Shown here: positions 1 through 7,137 of the stretch, piece by piece
Position numbering within the stretch: position 1 is the stretch's first letter
Layout: the number at the start of each line of letters is the position of its first letter
Assembly (NCBI GenBank): GCA_964607765.1
Contig: CAZSNT010000267.1
Coordinates: 1-8,954, forward strand
Source of the DNA: CAZSNT01 sp964607765
Lineage (GTDB): Bacteria; Verrucomicrobiota; Lentisphaeria; Oligosphaerales; JABHEG01
Reading direction: 5' to 3'
DNA: 8,954 nucleotides
Notes under the pieces: model-generated
Database searches by the model: none
What the model was told of the DNA's origin: nothing
The model's input: the letters and a program-made list of their open reading frames with translations, nothing else
Translations under genes and position numbers: made by a program

Positions 1-1141
1 GCACGCCGGCGCCCGTCGTCACCGTCTCTATGCCGGCGCTGCCGTTCAGGTTGTTGGCGTCCAGCCCCCCGTCACTAATCCGGAGAACGGGCGTCAGATC
101 CATGTCGCGCAGGATACTGGACAGGAACGCGACGGCTGGCGAATCTTCACCCAGTCGGAATGACTCGTACCGTTGCGAGGCGGCGAACTCGACACGGGCC
201 GTGTCACCGTCGGCGTTCCGGACCTGTGCCGCGGCATTGTTGAAAGCATCTTCTATCGTCTCCAGAATGCGCTTGAGGAACGCCGAATCGTGGCTGCGCG
301 CCTCGCCGTTGACCCGGACCCGGTCCGTGACAACATTCGTGGCGCCGCCCCCTTCGATCTTCCCGGCGTTAACCGTACCGGACTGCCCGTGCTGCTCGAC
401 TTTCCCGTGCCAGCCGGACGTGTGCAGTGTGGCCAGAGCGAGCGCGGCGGCCGCCACCGCTGACACACCGTCTTCGGGATGCACGCCCGCGTGAGCGGCA
501 ACACCGTGGACATCGGCCTCCCACGACGACGCTCCCGTCGCGCCGATACTCAGGATTTCCGGTGCCCCGCCGTCCACATTGATGCCGTATTCCGCATCGC
601 CAACCAGCCCGACGTCCAGATTGCGCGAACCCAGCAGTCCGACCTCTTCCTGCGCGAAGAACACGAGCGTGAGCGGGCGGTGGTCCTCGCTTCCCCGGAG
701 CAGCGATGCAACAGCGTGCAGGATGGCGGCGCAACCGGCACGGTTGTCGCCGCCGAGAGCCGTGCTGCCATCGGTGTGAATGCGGCCTCTCGCTTCATCG
801 AGGACCGGGCGTGCCCCCCGGCAGAGCGGCACGGTGTCCATGTGTGCCGAAAGCAGCAATGGGCGCTGTCCAGTCAGGGCGCCACGCCCCGGGATGCGCA
901 CGATCAGGTTCCCCGCGGACCCACCGTGCGATGAACGTTCGTTGGCGCCATCGTCCACGATGGCCGCGCCCGGGACACCTGCTGCGAGCAACCGCTCCCG
1001 AATGAACGCGGCCACTTGCGTCTCCGCGCCCGACACGCCGTCGATTCTCAGCAGGTCGAGCAGGTGTTGCAGTGCGAGTTCCTTACCCATTCCTGTACCC
1101 ATCCAGTCGAGTGTGGTCGACGCGAAGTCAAGGTGGCTCAT
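1..1141 (-). CDS. M20-family metallopeptidase, PepT-like (partial, C-terminus beyond left edge)
   Basis: The reading frame is open from the ATG at 1141 down to base 1, giving about 380 residues without a stop; the C-terminus lies outside the window. The M20 di-zinc aminopeptidase signature is clear: HMDTVP (metal ligand H100 and D102), LGGDNRAG (bridging D132), FAQEEVGLLGS (E165 general base, E166 metal ligand), NVDGG (D190 metal ligand) and AAHAGVHPEDG (H217, in the lid/dimerisation domain). The final metal-binding His expected near the C-terminus would lie off the edge. The DNRAG and AHAGVHPE segments resemble the PepT/PepT-like branch of cytosolic tripeptidases rather than carboxypeptidase G2 or ArgE, but substrate cannot be fixed from sequence. 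No signal peptide is seen. The start is supported by GGAGG ten bases upstream (1152-1156 on the minus strand). An in-frame ATG at residue 14 or 18 is possible but less well placed. It follows the XRE-cupin regulator by 16 bases, so it is probably co-transcribed. Confidence 0.9.
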   Translation of the reverse strand, partial: MSHLDFASTTLDWMGTGMGKELALQHLLDLLRIDGVSGAETQVAAFIRERLLAAGVPGAAIVDDGANERSSHGGSAGNLIVRIPGRGALTGQRPLLLSAHMDTVPLCRGARPVLDEARGRIHTDGSTALGGDNRAGCAAILHAVASLLRGSEDHRPLTLVFFAQEEVGLLGSRNLDVGLVGDAEYGINVDGGAPEILSIGATGASSWEADVHGVAAHAGVHPEDGVSAVAAAALALATLHTSGWHGKVEQHGQSGTVNAGKIEGGGATNVVTDRVRVNGEARSHDSAFLKRILETIEDAFNNAAAQVRNADGDTARVEFAASQRYESFRLGEDSPAVAFLSSILRDMDLTPVLRISDGGLDANNLNGSAGIETVTTGAGV

Positions 1142-1151
1142 CCAACCCCAG

Positions 1152-1156
1152 CCTCC
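1152..1156 (-). promoter_or_regulatory. Ribosome binding site of the M20 peptidase gene
   Basis: GGAGG on the minus strand lies ten bases before the ATG at 1141. It sits in the short gap after the regulator's stop codon and supports this start over the two internal in-frame ATGs. Confidence 0.7.
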
Positions 1157-1157
1157 G

Positions 1158-1763
1158 TCATGGGAGGCAATAGCGCACCACGAGATACGCCTCCGCCCTG
1201 CCCCGTCCGACGTTCTTCAGACAGTGGGCCAGATCCGCGCGGTAGTGGAGGGAATCCCCGTGCGCGATACTCATCGTCTCGGGCCCACTGGTCACCGCGA
1301 GCGTGCCCTTGGCAAGGTGCAGGAACTCCTCTGTACCGGGAAAATGGGGCTCGCTCTGCAATTCCCCTCCCCGTTCCAAGGTCACCCGATAGAACTCCAG
1401 GGATTTCTCCAGACTCAACGGTGTAAGCGTGCGGATGCTGCACTGCGCGTCCGTCGAAAACGTGTACCGCTCGTCAGACGCGTGAATGACGCGGAAAATG
1501 CTGCCGGGACTGCCTGACTGAACCAGCTCGGCGATCGAGACTTTCAGCGCCTCGGAAATGCGCAGCATCACGCCCACCGTGGGATTGACCTTGTCTTTCT
1601 CGATCTGGCTGAGCATGGCCTTGGACACGCCCGCCAACCGCGAGAGCGCATCCATGGTCAGCTTCCTGGCCAGACGCTGCGCCTTCAGCCGCGACCCCAG
1701 CGTCTCTTCTGCCGCCGACACCGACGCTTTCTTGCCGCCCTGCTGTTTAATTTCCTGCTTCAT
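1158..1763 (-). CDS. XRE-family transcriptional regulator with C-terminal cupin domain
   Basis: This is a 201-residue protein with the classical HTH_3 + cupin_2 architecture. Residues about 23-81 form the helix-turn-helix: LGSRLKAQRLARKLTMDALSR is followed by LAGVSKAMLSQIEKDK (recognition helix) and NPTVGVMLRISEALKVSIAEL. Residues about 125-200 form a cupin barrel (ERGGELQSEPHFPGTEEFLHLAKGT, then HGDSLHYRADLAHCLKN), which in this family usually binds a small-molecule effector. Regulators of this layout often control amino-acid, polyamine or sugar catabolism genes beside them. The gene is divergent from tdh and precedes the M20 peptidase, so autoregulation plus control of tdh-kbl is a reasonable inference, not shown directly. 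The ATG at 1763 follows only a weak purine-rich stretch. The N-terminal 20 residues are polar and Lys/Gln-rich, so a later start is conceivable. Confidence 0.92.
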   Translation of the reverse strand: MKQEIKQQGGKKASVSAAEETLGSRLKAQRLARKLTMDALSRLAGVSKAMLSQIEKDKVNPTVGVMLRISEALKVSIAELVQSGSPGSIFRVIHASDERYTFSTDAQCSIRTLTPLSLEKSLEFYRVTLERGGELQSEPHFPGTEEFLHLAKGTLAVTSGPETMSIAHGDSLHYRADLAHCLKNVGRGRAEAYLVVRYCLP

Positions 1764-1856
1764 TTGTTTACCATCTTGAATTCGGTATATTAAACTCGAC
1801 GACCAGTATCATACACTTTGTACCGTGATTTGCCAGCAGAAAAGGAGGGCACGCGC
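1764..1856. promoter_or_regulatory. Divergent control region between the cupin regulator and tdh-kbl
   Basis: This 93-base stretch is clearly more AT-rich than its surroundings and must hold the promoters for both directions. A 30-bp imperfect dyad at 1766-1795 is centred on GAATTC, with outer arms GTTTA (1766-1770) and TAAAC (1791-1795) and inner AT/AT pairs; 10 of 15 positions are symmetric. It is a plausible operator for the XRE-cupin protein. Toward tdh, TTGTTT (1764-1769) and TATATT (1786-1791), 16 bases apart, could form a weak promoter overlapping the dyad. Toward the regulator, TATGAT (minus strand, 1808-1813) could be a -10 box, but no good -35 accompanies it. Exact promoter calls are uncertain. 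Confidence 0.5.
1843..1848 (+). promoter_or_regulatory. Ribosome binding site of tdh
   Basis: AGGAGG lies eight bases before the ATG at 1857. This decides the start in favour of that ATG over an in-frame TTG at 1818, and over a second ATG nine bases further in. Confidence 0.85.
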
Positions 1857-2894
1857 ATGGCGAGAATGAAGGCGCTGGTCAAAGCCGAGCCGAGAGAAGG
1901 TCTGTGGCTTCGCGAAGTGGACGTCCCGGACATCGGCATCAATGACGTGCGCATCCGCATTCTCAAGACGAGCATTTGCGGCACGGACGTACACATCTGG
2001 AACTGGGACGAGTGGGCCCGCACAACGATCCCCGTACCGATGGTCGTCGGCCACGAGTTCGTGGGCGTGGTGGACTGTTACGGCGCCAACGTACACGATT
2101 ACACTGAGGGCGAGCTTGTCAGCGGCGAAGGGCACATTGTGTGCGGCCGTTGTCGGAACTGCCTGGCCGGCCGCCGGCATCTGTGCGCGCACACCAGGGG
2201 CGTCGGCGTAAACCGCGACGGGGCGTACGCCGAGTACCTGAGTATTCCGGTGACCAACGTATGGCCCGCCGATCCCGGCATTCCGCTGGAGCAGATCAGT
2301 TCCTTCGATCCTCTCGGCAACGCCACGCACACCGCACTTGCCTTCGATGTGCTCGGCGAGGACGTCCTCATCACCGGCGCCGGGCCGATCGGGTTGATGG
2401 CTCTGGCGATCGTGAGGCACTGCGGCGCCCGATACGTGGTCATCACCGACGTCAATCCCTACCGCCTCGACCTCGCGAAGAAAATGGGCGCCACGCTCGC
2501 GCTCGATGTTCGCACCGACAGCGTGAGGGACGCGCAGGAGCAGCTGGAGATGAAGGAGGGCTTCGACGTGGGCCTGGAGATGTCCGGCAACCCGGACGCC
2601 CTCCGTGTGATGCTGGACAACATGTGTCACGGCGGGAAGATGGCTCTCCTGGGCATCCTGTCCAATGCCGACATTGACTGGAACACGGTCGTTTTCAACG
2701 GACTGACCATCAAAGGCATCTACGGCCGGGAAATGTACGAAACATGGTATAAGATGACCGCGATGATCCAGAGCGGTTTGGATATCAACCCGGTGATTAC
2801 GCACCGATTCAACTACACCGAGTTCGAAGATGCGTTCGAGGTGATGCGAGCCGGGAACTGCGGCAAGGTCGTCCTCGATTGGAGTGACAGCTGA
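1857..2894 (+). CDS. tdh: L-threonine 3-dehydrogenase
   Basis: This cytosolic zinc- and NAD-dependent enzyme oxidises L-threonine to 2-amino-3-ketobutyrate. At 345 residues it is close to the 341 of the E. coli enzyme, and resemblance is strong along the whole length. The catalytic zinc ligands are C41 (TSICGTDVHIW) and H66-E67 (VVGHEFVG). The structural zinc is held by C96, C99, C102 and C110 in GEGHIVCGRCRNCLAGRRHLC-type spacing; H93 in that stretch matches the His known to influence substrate choice in E. coli Tdh. The Rossmann motif GAGPIG (174-179) is followed by ITDVNPYRLDLAKKMGA, with D198 positioned to select NAD over NADP. KGIYGREMYETWYKM and SGLDINPVITHRF near the C-terminus are diagnostic of Tdh rather than sorbitol or alcohol dehydrogenases. 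It forms an operon with kbl, whose start is 13 bases after the tdh stop. Confidence 0.97.
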   Translation: MARMKALVKAEPREGLWLREVDVPDIGINDVRIRILKTSICGTDVHIWNWDEWARTTIPVPMVVGHEFVGVVDCYGANVHDYTEGELVSGEGHIVCGRCRNCLAGRRHLCAHTRGVGVNRDGAYAEYLSIPVTNVWPADPGIPLEQISSFDPLGNATHTALAFDVLGEDVLITGAGPIGLMALAIVRHCGARYVVITDVNPYRLDLAKKMGATLALDVRTDSVRDAQEQLEMKEGFDVGLEMSGNPDALRVMLDNMCHGGKMALLGILSNADIDWNTVVFNGLTIKGIYGREMYETWYKMTAMIQSGLDINPVITHRFNYTEFEDAFEVMRAGNCGKVVLDWSDS

Positions 2895-2899
2895 GGAGG
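2894..2899 (+). promoter_or_regulatory. Ribosome binding site of kbl, overlapping the tdh stop
   Basis: AGGAGG shares its first A with the tdh TGA (2892-2894) and lies eight bases before the ATG at 2908. It rules out the in-frame GTG at 2884 and suggests translational coupling of the two enzymes. Confidence 0.85.
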
Positions 2900-2907
2900 A
2901 GCGAGCA

Positions 2908-4092
2908 ATGTACGGAGCAATCAGGGAGAAGGTCACCGGTGTGTTGGCAGAAATCCGTGACGGTGGGCTCTACAAGGAGGAACGTCGTATCGCAACTCCC
3001 CAGGGCCCGAGGATTCGTGTCGCCGGCGGCCGCGAAGTTCTCAATTTCTGTGCCAACAACTACCTGGGGCTCGCCAGCGACCCGCGTGTCCTGGCGGCCG
3101 CGCGTACGAGTTACGACAGATGGGGTTACGGGCTGAGTTCGGTGCGCTTCATCTGCGGCACGCAGGAGCTCCACAAACAGCTCGAAGCACGGGTCAGTAC
3201 GTTTCTCGGCACGGAAGACACGATCCTCTACAGCTCGTGTTTCGACGCCAACGGCGGCCTGTTCGAGACGCTTCTCGGCCCCGATGACGCAGTCATCTCG
3301 GACCAGCTCAACCACGCCAGCATCATCGACGGCATTCGTCTCTGCAAGGCACAGCGGCTTCGCTTCGCCAACGGTGACATGGACGAACTGGAATCCTGCC
3401 TGAAGCAGGCGCAAGACGCCTCAGTGCGCCTTATTGCCACCGACGGCGTGTTCTCCATGGACGGCACCATTGCGGACCTCGCAGCAATCTGCGACCTGGC
3501 CGACAGATACGACGCGGCCGTGATGGTGGACGACTCGCACGCTACGGGTTTCATGGGCGCCAGAGGCCGGGGCACACACGAGTACCGCGACGTGATGGGG
3601 CGCGTAGACATCATCACCAGCACGTTCGGCAAGGCGCTGGGTGGCGCGTCCGGCGGCTTCACGAGCGGACGCAGGGAGATCGTCGAGCTCTTGCGCCAGC
3701 GCAGCCGTCCCTACCTGTTCTCAAACACGCTCGCCCCAGCGATTGCAGCGACATCCCTGGCTGTTCTCGACATCATCGAGGCGTCCACGGAGCTCCGCGA
3801 CCGTCTCGAGGCCAACACGCGCGCGTTCCGCACGGGCATGCGGGAACGCCGGTTCGACCTGCCGGACGGTGATCATCCCATCGTTCCCATCATGCTCGGC
3901 GACGCTGCCCTCGCCACGCGCATGGCGTCCATGCTGCTCGAGGACGGCATCTACGTGATCGGGTTCAGCTACCCGGTCGTGCCGCGAGGCAAGGCCAGAA
4001 TCCGCGTGCAGATCTCCGCAGCGCACACGCCCGAAGACCTGGAAATCGCCATGGATGCCTTTGCCAAGGCCTACCGGCTCTGTTGCGGCTGA
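2908..4092 (+). CDS. kbl: Glycine C-acetyltransferase (2-amino-3-ketobutyrate CoA ligase)
   Basis: This PLP enzyme of the alpha-oxoamine synthase family cleaves 2-amino-3-ketobutyrate with CoA to glycine and acetyl-CoA, the second step of the Tdh pathway. It has 394 residues against 398 in E. coli. Visible landmarks are NFCANNYLGLA (47-57), GYGLSSVRFICGTQ (73-86), LNHASIIDG with H136 stacking on the PLP ring, DGVFSMDG (179-186), VDDSHATGFMG with D208 and H211 contacting PLP, STFGKALGGASGG with the Schiff-base lysine K242, and GKARIRVQISAAHT with the carboxylate-binding R366. RFICGTQELHKQLE and the pairing with tdh separate it from the close relatives KAS/BioF (8-amino-7-oxononanoate synthase), HemA and serine palmitoyltransferase. 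Because the unstable tdh product is passed directly to Kbl, tight co-expression makes sense. Confidence 0.97.
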   Translation: MYGAIREKVTGVLAEIRDGGLYKEERRIATPQGPRIRVAGGREVLNFCANNYLGLASDPRVLAAARTSYDRWGYGLSSVRFICGTQELHKQLEARVSTFLGTEDTILYSSCFDANGGLFETLLGPDDAVISDQLNHASIIDGIRLCKAQRLRFANGDMDELESCLKQAQDASVRLIATDGVFSMDGTIADLAAICDLADRYDAAVMVDDSHATGFMGARGRGTHEYRDVMGRVDIITSTFGKALGGASGGFTSGRREIVELLRQRSRPYLFSNTLAPAIAATSLAVLDIIEASTELRDRLEANTRAFRTGMRERRFDLPDGDHPIVPIMLGDAALATRMASMLLEDGIYVIGFSYPVVPRGKARIRVQISAAHTPEDLEIAMDAFAKAYRLCCG

Positions 4093-4104
4093 CGTGGCGG
4101 AATA

Positions 4105-4138
4105 CCGAGGGCACAGAGGCTGCCCGGAATAGAGCCTC
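4105..4138. terminator. Weak hairpins between the convergent kbl and isomerase genes
   Basis: Two alternative stems overlap here. GGGCA (4109-4113) can pair with TGCCC (4121-4125), or GAGGCT (4116-4121) with AGCCTC (4133-4138). The position, between the 3' ends of two convergent genes, suits a bidirectional terminator. No T-run follows on either strand, so a factor-independent terminator is not established. The rest of the 97-base gap shows nothing else. Confidence 0.25.
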
Positions 4139-4189
4139 CGACATCGATCTGGAGTCTTCCCCGGCGAGATTGGAGCCGCAAGCCAGGTG

Positions 4190-5101
4190 TCACACCATCC
4201 GCCAGGCCCTGTCCACGCGTTCGAAACCGTCGCGCACGGTTTCCGCAACACTCCTGCCCGGCCAGGGAGTCATCTCGATGAGGAGGTCGCCGCGCGTGTC
4301 GGTGTTCAGGAAGCCGACATCGAGCAGGCTGCGCAGGATCTGCGTGAGCTGCGGCACATCGATCTCGCCGCCGGGATAGCCAATGGGCGGGTGCGTGTCG
4401 CCGTAGCGCGGGTGGCTCGTGTCCTGGAGTACGCAGTTGCCGAGGTGGACACGTTTGAGGTACGGCGCGACGGTGCGGATCGCGCCGTCAAACGGTTCGC
4501 CCATCAGCGGCAAGTGCGCAACGTCCAGCTCGATGCCCAAGTTGTCCACCTCGGGCTGCAGCGACTCGATCAGCGCCACGCAGGTCGTGGTTGAACCGTA
4601 GAGGAAACACTTGTCGATGGTGGTGTCGAACGGCTCCAGCAAGGCAGTGATGCCGTGCGGGCTGAGTTCCTTGCAGAGCCAGCGGCAGAAATCGGCGAAC
4701 GCTGCGTAGTGTTCGGGCCCGGCTTCCGCAGGCGCCGGGCCGCCCGAGGCGAAGATGAAACCCATCGCGCCAATCGCGACCGCCTGCGCCACCATGTCCG
4801 CAACGAGCATACGTACCTGTGCCTGCTCGTGTGGCGCAGAGCTGGGCAGACCCAGCTTGCGCAACGGGAAGAGGTGCGTCGCAAACACGGTGTTCTCTTT
4901 GCCACAGTTGCGGACGGCAGGAATCAACCGGTCGCGCCGGGCCTCACCGTAAGGCAGGCAGCAGTCGAAAGTCTCAATGTCGTCCCGCTTCACGAGCTCG
5001 AGCAGTGTGCGTACATGTTCGTCCGGATCCGCCATGATGGAGGGGTAGAGCATGTGGTGCACAAGCCCGATCCGCGCGTAGTTCCGGATGTCGTCAGTCA
5101 T
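4190..5101 (-). CDS. Sugar-phosphate isomerase/epimerase-like TIM-barrel protein
   Basis: This is a 303-residue soluble protein of the xylose-isomerase-like TIM-barrel superfamily (AP_endonuc_2 fold; relatives include IolE, IolI, L-ribulose-5-phosphate and tagatose/psicose 3-epimerases). The expected divalent metal ligands appear in order on strand ends: E156 (LLEPFDTTIDKCFLYG), D193 and H196 (ELDVAHLPLMG), H219 (KRVHLGNC) and E276 (LLIEMTPW). IGLVHHMLYP at the N-terminus is the first barrel strand, and GYPGGEIDVPQLTQILRSLLDVGF near the end is the usual late-barrel motif. The exact substrate cannot be read from sequence, and no sugar transporter or kinase adjoins it. The frame extends upstream to 5314, but that extension is not protein-like. 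GAGG eight bases before the ATG at 5101 and the barrel's own length favour this start. It is convergent with kbl and divergent from the metallopeptidase gene. Confidence 0.87.
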   Translation of the reverse strand: MTDDIRNYARIGLVHHMLYPSIMADPDEHVRTLLELVKRDDIETFDCCLPYGEARRDRLIPAVRNCGKENTVFATHLFPLRKLGLPSSAPHEQAQVRMLVADMVAQAVAIGAMGFIFASGGPAPAEAGPEHYAAFADFCRWLCKELSPHGITALLEPFDTTIDKCFLYGSTTTCVALIESLQPEVDNLGIELDVAHLPLMGEPFDGAIRTVAPYLKRVHLGNCVLQDTSHPRYGDTHPPIGYPGGEIDVPQLTQILRSLLDVGFLNTDTRGDLLIEMTPWPGRSVAETVRDGFERVDRAWRMV

Positions 5102-5286
5102 GGACCGAGCCTCACGCAATGACAGAACGCAGATGAGACAGACTGCCCCGCAGGGCGGACGCCCAGGCGGCAACATAGCCCGAACCAGCCTTACAGACCA
5201 CTCAGAGGTTGCTATCCGACGGAGAATGTCATAGACTGTCACGGATGATATCGTCTGTCCGCGTTCCTCGAAATGGGGAGAATAGC
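5102..5286. promoter_or_regulatory. Divergent intergenic region with a tentative promoter for the metallopeptidase
   Basis: This 185-base gap separates the isomerase and metallopeptidase genes and should carry promoters for both. The best plus-strand candidate is TTGCTA (5209-5214) and TAGACT (5232-5237), 17 bases apart; each box matches the sigma-70 consensus at four of six positions. Downstream, GATGATATCGTC (centred near 5250) is an imperfect palindrome of unknown meaning. No convincing minus-strand promoter was found. Confidence 0.3.
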
Positions 5287-6999
5287 ATGATCCGGGTCGC
5301 TTCCCCCCTCGCACTCCTCGCCGCGCTGGCTGTCACTGTCACGGCAGCGCCCGACGTCGCGGAGCTCAATGCCCTGTCACGTACGGGCGTGACGCTGCCC
5401 CTGGAGGCGACGCAACACTTCCCTCTTCCTGAAGTGCCGGTGCCGAATGACACAGGTATCAACGTGTTGATCGACCTGGCGCATCAGGCCAATTTCCTGA
5501 ACATGTGGAAGCTCCCCGGGGGCCTGCGCAAGAGCGGCATCCGCGCCGTCGGCAGCATGGCGGCCCTGGACTCTGTCTTGCCGGAAGGCAGTACGTGTCG
5601 CGTACGCATCCCGCTCAAACCGGCAGAGAAGCGCCTGCCCTTCGGTTGGGTGCCGGCCCCCAGGTTCAACGTGGTACTGTCGATCCAGGGCAACGCCAAC
5701 GGTCACGCCTATCTGCCCGCGGAGCGGCAGGCGCTGAAGACGTTCATCGACGCTGGAGGCGGCCTGATTCTCGTTGGGGGCCGGGTCATGGACGACGCTG
5801 CACTTGCGACCTGGCCGCTCAACAGCCTGGCCCAGGAGTACGGAGCCGAGTTCCTGGCCGAGTCGGACAAGGCAGGCCGCTGCAGCGGCTCCGCACTCAA
5901 ACTCGGCCCGGGCTGGAAAACACGCCTCGAAGGCGCCGCAGGCAAGCCGATGATCGCGGAGAAGACCGTGGGTAAGGGGCGCGTGATCATCATCAGTACG
6001 GCAGCCATGATCAACCTGCGTGACAAGAAAGCGACCGCTGAGCAGAAGAAGAGCATGGAGACGTTGCTGGCCGACGCGGCCAAGTGGGCAGCCGCCGGAG
6101 CGCCCCCCGTGGGTGGCACGACCGCTCTGCCGCGCGAGCGGGCGGGCGGCGGCCCGATCTACCCGGAGATGGAGCGGCGGGTCGGCAACGTCATCGTCTA
6201 CTACGCGAAAAACCAGAAGCAGGAGCTGCTCGACTGCGTGGACCGCGATATGCCCAAAGCCAAAGCCCAGGTCGAGGCGTGGCTTCCGTCCGTGCCTTCG
6301 GGCGAACCCATGTATGTGATCACGGGCAACGGCGGCGGGGGCGGCTGGGCGGTGAACGCTTACTTCCCCAAGGAAGCCGGCACGCTGTCCATGTCCCCCG
6401 CGAGTCTGCTGTCGGTTTTCGGCCACGAACTGGCTCACACCATGGGCGGCCCCCGAAACGACGCGGGCCGGATCTGCGCCTCGTGGCCGCAGGGCAACCA
6501 GGGCGAGTCACACGCAGGCTGGTTCCAAGGCAAAGTCATCGCCATGTTCAGCGAAGAGGCGCGCAAGCAGTCGAACCGCAGATGCAACCGCGTGATCGAG
6601 AACGAGACCAAGACCGGCAAATCGCTGGACGTGGCAAAGGGCGGCCGGGGCGGCTGGAGCAAGATGTGGTACGTATGGAACAAGCTGGACGACCGTTACG
6701 GCCCCACATGGTACCCGCGCTGGCGTTGGGTGCAGTCAGTCCGGTGGACCGACGCCCCGGGTCGGAAGCTCACCTGGGACGAGACCGTGGAGGATATGAG
6801 CATCGCCTGCGGCGAGGACCTCTTCCCGTTCTTCAAACGGCTCGGGACTACGCTGAACAAGGATCGGTTCCCGCAAGCCACGTTCCGGGGGCAAACACTT
6901 CCTCTGTCCATCGCCGATCTCGACCCCACACCGGCCGGGCCGGTCTGCCTCGACCCCATCGGCGACTACAAGCAACCCCTGAAGCCGGCTGGCAGGTGA
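5287..6999 (+). CDS. Exported HExxH zinc metallopeptidase (M60-like) with N-terminal amidotransferase-like domain
   Basis: This is a 570-residue protein with a signal peptide: MIR, then a hydrophobic core, with VTA at about 18-20 as the likely cleavage site. Residues about 57-245 look like a glutamine-amidotransferase-like alpha/beta domain (INVLIDLAHQ; ERQALKTFIDAGGGLILVGG at 146-165; VGKGRVIIIS at about 228-237). It lacks a visible nucleophile-elbow Cys, so it is probably a structural or binding domain. Residues about 295-560 form the peptidase part. FGHELAHTMGGP supplies H380, E381 and H384, and E407 (GESHAGWFQGKV) lies 23 residues after H384, within the HExxH-x(8-28)-E spacing of M60/enhancin-like gluzincins. 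A late segment, GEDLFPFFKRLG, also resembles the end of M60-like domains, many of which act on mucin-type glycoproteins. The local HELAHTMGG is metzincin-like too, but the third-His position is R390. The start is backed by GGGGAG (5275-5280); an in-frame TTG at 5209 is rejected. Confidence 0.75.
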   Translation: MIRVASPLALLAALAVTVTAAPDVAELNALSRTGVTLPLEATQHFPLPEVPVPNDTGINVLIDLAHQANFLNMWKLPGGLRKSGIRAVGSMAALDSVLPEGSTCRVRIPLKPAEKRLPFGWVPAPRFNVVLSIQGNANGHAYLPAERQALKTFIDAGGGLILVGGRVMDDAALATWPLNSLAQEYGAEFLAESDKAGRCSGSALKLGPGWKTRLEGAAGKPMIAEKTVGKGRVIIISTAAMINLRDKKATAEQKKSMETLLADAAKWAAAGAPPVGGTTALPRERAGGGPIYPEMERRVGNVIVYYAKNQKQELLDCVDRDMPKAKAQVEAWLPSVPSGEPMYVITGNGGGGGWAVNAYFPKEAGTLSMSPASLLSVFGHELAHTMGGPRNDAGRICASWPQGNQGESHAGWFQGKVIAMFSEEARKQSNRRCNRVIENETKTGKSLDVAKGGRGGWSKMWYVWNKLDDRYGPTWYPRWRWVQSVRWTDAPGRKLTWDETVEDMSIACGEDLFPFFKRLGTTLNKDRFPQATFRGQTLPLSIADLDPTPAGPVCLDPIGDYKQPLKPAGR

Positions 7000-7001
7000 C
7001 A

Positions 7002-7015
7002 GGCTGCAGTCAGCC
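7002..7015 (+). terminator. Small hairpin just after the metallopeptidase stop
   Basis: GGCTG (7002-7006) pairs with CAGCC (7011-7015) around a four-base loop, followed by a short pyrimidine stretch but no real T-run. It could be a weak terminator or chance. The remainder of the 138-base gap before the next gene shows no clear promoter, so read-through into the next gene is possible. Confidence 0.25.
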
Positions 7016-7137
7016 CTTCTGCTCCCAGTCCCGGCACCCCATCGGACAATCTGTAGAAACCGCCCGCCACTTCCCGTTACTCCTGATTGAAGGCTCGTGA
7101 TCTGGATGAACGGTGAACTCGGTGAAGGAGACGAACG

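Noticed and set aside
30..494. Plus-strand ORFs across 30-1517
   Set aside because: They are shadows of the minus-strand peptidase and regulator genes, whose catalytic and HTH motifs are unmistakable; the plus-strand translations are Arg/Ser/Pro-rich without any motif.
1818..1856. Upstream TTG start for tdh (13 extra residues)
   Set aside because: No ribosome binding site precedes it, while AGGAGG sits at ideal distance before the ATG at 1857, and family length fits the shorter form.
5102..5314. N-terminal extension of the isomerase frame
   Set aside because: The added residues do not resemble the barrel family, overlap the start of the divergent metallopeptidase gene, and the ATG at 5101 has its own Shine-Dalgarno and begins just before the first barrel strand.
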